6,798 nucleotides of DNA from CAVQFC01 sp036497895 (GTDB taxonomy: Bacteria; Acidobacteriota; Vicinamibacteria; Vicinamibacterales; CAVVIG01). A program made the translations under genes and the position numbers. The DNA lies in contig DASXIR010000011.1 of the NCBI GenBank assembly GCA_036497895.1, positions 1-6,798 on the forward strand. The letters run 5' to 3'. Position 1 is the stretch's first letter. Every line of letters begins with the position of its first letter. Under the pieces are notes generated by a model. The model did not search any database, was not told the DNA's origin, and worked only from the letters and a program-made list of their open reading frames with translations. Shown piece by piece: positions 5,802 to 6,798 of the stretch.

Positions 5802-6596
5802 GTGAGGCGCGGCCTCCTCGTGGGGGCCGGTGTCGCGGTGGCGTTGGCTGTCGGGACGCCTGCGCGCGCGCAGAGCCCCGCATCCGTCCCTGCGGGCGCG
5901 GCGCCCTTCGCGTGGATTGACGACGCGAGCCTGCTGCCGCCCGGCGTCGTCGCGGTGTCGGTGGCCGTGCTGCGCTGGCAAGGCAGCGATCTCAGCGAAG
6001 TCAATGCGCCGATCGTCGGCGTTGCGGCGGGATGGACGCAGCGCGTGCAGATTAGCGCCAGCATTCCACATGTCGTCGGCGACGATGTCAGCGGCGTGGT
6101 TGGTGGGCTCGGCACGACGTACATCAGCGCCAAGATCGGAATTGTGACGGACGAGCCCTCGGGCCTCAAAGTCGCGGTCGCGCCGACGCTCGAGGTTCTC
6201 GGATCAGGCTCGCTCCAGTCGCTCGCAGCTGGCGCGAGTCGCATGCAGCTCGGTCTCCCAATCAGCGTCGAGGTCGATCGGGGCACCGCGCGCGTGTTTG
6301 GCAGCGCCGGCTACTTCACGCCAGGCGTGTGGTTCGCGGGCGGGGGCATCGGGGCTCAGGCGACGCCGCGAGTCGCGGTGTCCGCCGCGTTCAGCCGAGC
6401 CTGGACGACGGACGTGATCGGCGGGCCGATCGGCGATCGACGGGAGATCTCGGGGGGCGTGGCGTTCTCGCCGCGCCGCGATCTCTCGTTCTTCGGGTCG
6501 ATCGGCCGCACGATCGCCACCAGCGATCACGACGGTGCGGGGGCCACGTTTACGGGCGGCGTCCTCTTCCTCCTCTCTTCCTCCACCTTCAAATAA
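5802..6596 (+). CDS. Predicted outer-membrane beta-barrel protein, coupled to the upstream secreted protein
   Basis: A 264-residue exported protein starting with GTG directly after the TGA of the previous gene; an AAGGA lies about 10 bases upstream. The signal peptide is residues 1-23 (LLVGAGVAVALAVG core, Ala-Arg-Ala cleavage before Gln24). The mature sequence is a series of amphipathic beta strands joined by Gly/Asp turns: VVAVSVAVLRWQG, VGVAAGWTQRVQISASIPHV, TTYISAKIGIV, LKVAVAPTLEVLG, MQLGLPISVEVD, ARVFGSAGYFTPG, VAVSAAFSRAWT, REISGGVAFSPRR, LSFFGSIGRT, and a last strand near GATFTGGVLFLL. About ten or more strands fit a transporter-like or phenol-degradation (MetA-type) barrel fold. The substrate is unknown. 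The C-terminus ends SSSTFK rather than with an aromatic final residue, a mild departure from the usual assembly signal. No other functional clue is visible. Confidence 0.82.
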   Translation: MRRGLLVGAGVAVALAVGTPARAQSPASVPAGAAPFAWIDDASLLPPGVVAVSVAVLRWQGSDLSEVNAPIVGVAAGWTQRVQISASIPHVVGDDVSGVVGGLGTTYISAKIGIVTDEPSGLKVAVAPTLEVLGSGSLQSLAAGASRMQLGLPISVEVDRGTARVFGSAGYFTPGVWFAGGGIGAQATPRVAVSAAFSRAWTTDVIGGPIGDRREISGGVAFSPRRDLSFFGSIGRTIATSDHDGAGATFTGGVLFLLSSSTFK

Positions 6597-6640
6597 GCAC
6601 GGACCGGGCAGCGTTGATCGCGAGCCACTCGTGAGCCGTA

Positions 6641-6798
6641 ATGGACGTCGGCTTCTATCGAGAGACAGAGCAGGTCCAGCACAGCACCATGAGTGCTCCA
6701 GCGCCACTGATTCAAGAGTCACAAAGACGCAGTCGAGAGGGCGGCGAAACGTTACGAGTAGTCGGCCACGGCAGTCTGATTTCGATGAACAGCGCGCA
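6641..6798 (+). CDS. Open frame running off the window edge, doubtful
   Basis: From the ATG at 6641, 52 codons stay open to the end of the window, with a second in-frame ATG at 6689 (MSAPAPLIQESQRR). Third positions are mixed rather than G/C-rich, there is no clear ribosome site (only GTGAGCC upstream), and no motif is recognisable. It may be the start of a real gene continuing outside the window or simply a chance open frame. The rest of 6597-6640 shows nothing, and no terminator hairpin follows the barrel gene. Confidence 0.2.
   Translation, partial: MDVGFYRETEQVQHSTMSAPAPLIQESQRRSREGGETLRVVGHGSLISMNSA

Noticed and set aside
5136..6071. A 311-codon open frame on the minus strand opposite the secreted protein and barrel genes.
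   Set aside because: It is rich in Arg, His and Gly with no domain look, and it is a by-product of high GC. The plus-strand frames have signal peptides, a strong ribosome site and coupled starts.

Overview
The window is a GC-rich bacterial chromosomal segment with short gene-free gaps and many secreted or envelope proteins. The gene content (a large MscS-type channel with a periplasmic domain, several secreted proteins of unknown function, small outer-membrane barrels, an IS630-type remnant) resembles soil Acidobacteriota, possibly Vicinamibacteria. That placement is a guess from protein flavour; no marker gene is present.

Layout. The left edge (1-160, minus strand) holds the N-terminus of a probable membrane protein cut by the window border. 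Next is a 332-base gap containing a coding-like fragment with no recognisable function. A plus-strand cluster follows: a complete short-chain dehydrogenase/reductase (493-1239), a doubtful small secreted ORF (1255-1686), and an MscS-family mechanosensitive channel (1667-3232) whose TTG start overlaps the doubtful ORF by 20 bases. The channel gene abuts the decayed 3' end of an IS630-type transposase (about 3245-3436), readable only across two frameshifts.

In the middle, on the minus strand, a secreted protein (3512-4213) appears to contain two copies of an STN-like module. Upstream of it, on the same strand, is a second relic: the frameshifted C-terminus of a prophage-type DNA methyltransferase (about 4296-4426). 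This gene therefore sits between two mobile-element fossils.

The right third looks like an envelope locus. A small outer-membrane beta-barrel (4538-5107, minus) is divergent from a two-gene unit, 5295-5801 and 5802-6596. That unit encodes a small secreted protein with a compact conserved core and a second outer-membrane-barrel-like protein, joined as TGA|GTG with no gap. The last 200 bases hold no convincing gene.

I found no CRISPR array, rRNA, tRNA, intact mobile element or recognisable defence system. The most useful results are the two gene relics that a normal ORF call would miss, the internally duplicated secreted protein between them, and the coupled secreted-protein/barrel pair. None of these amounts to evidence for a new biological system.
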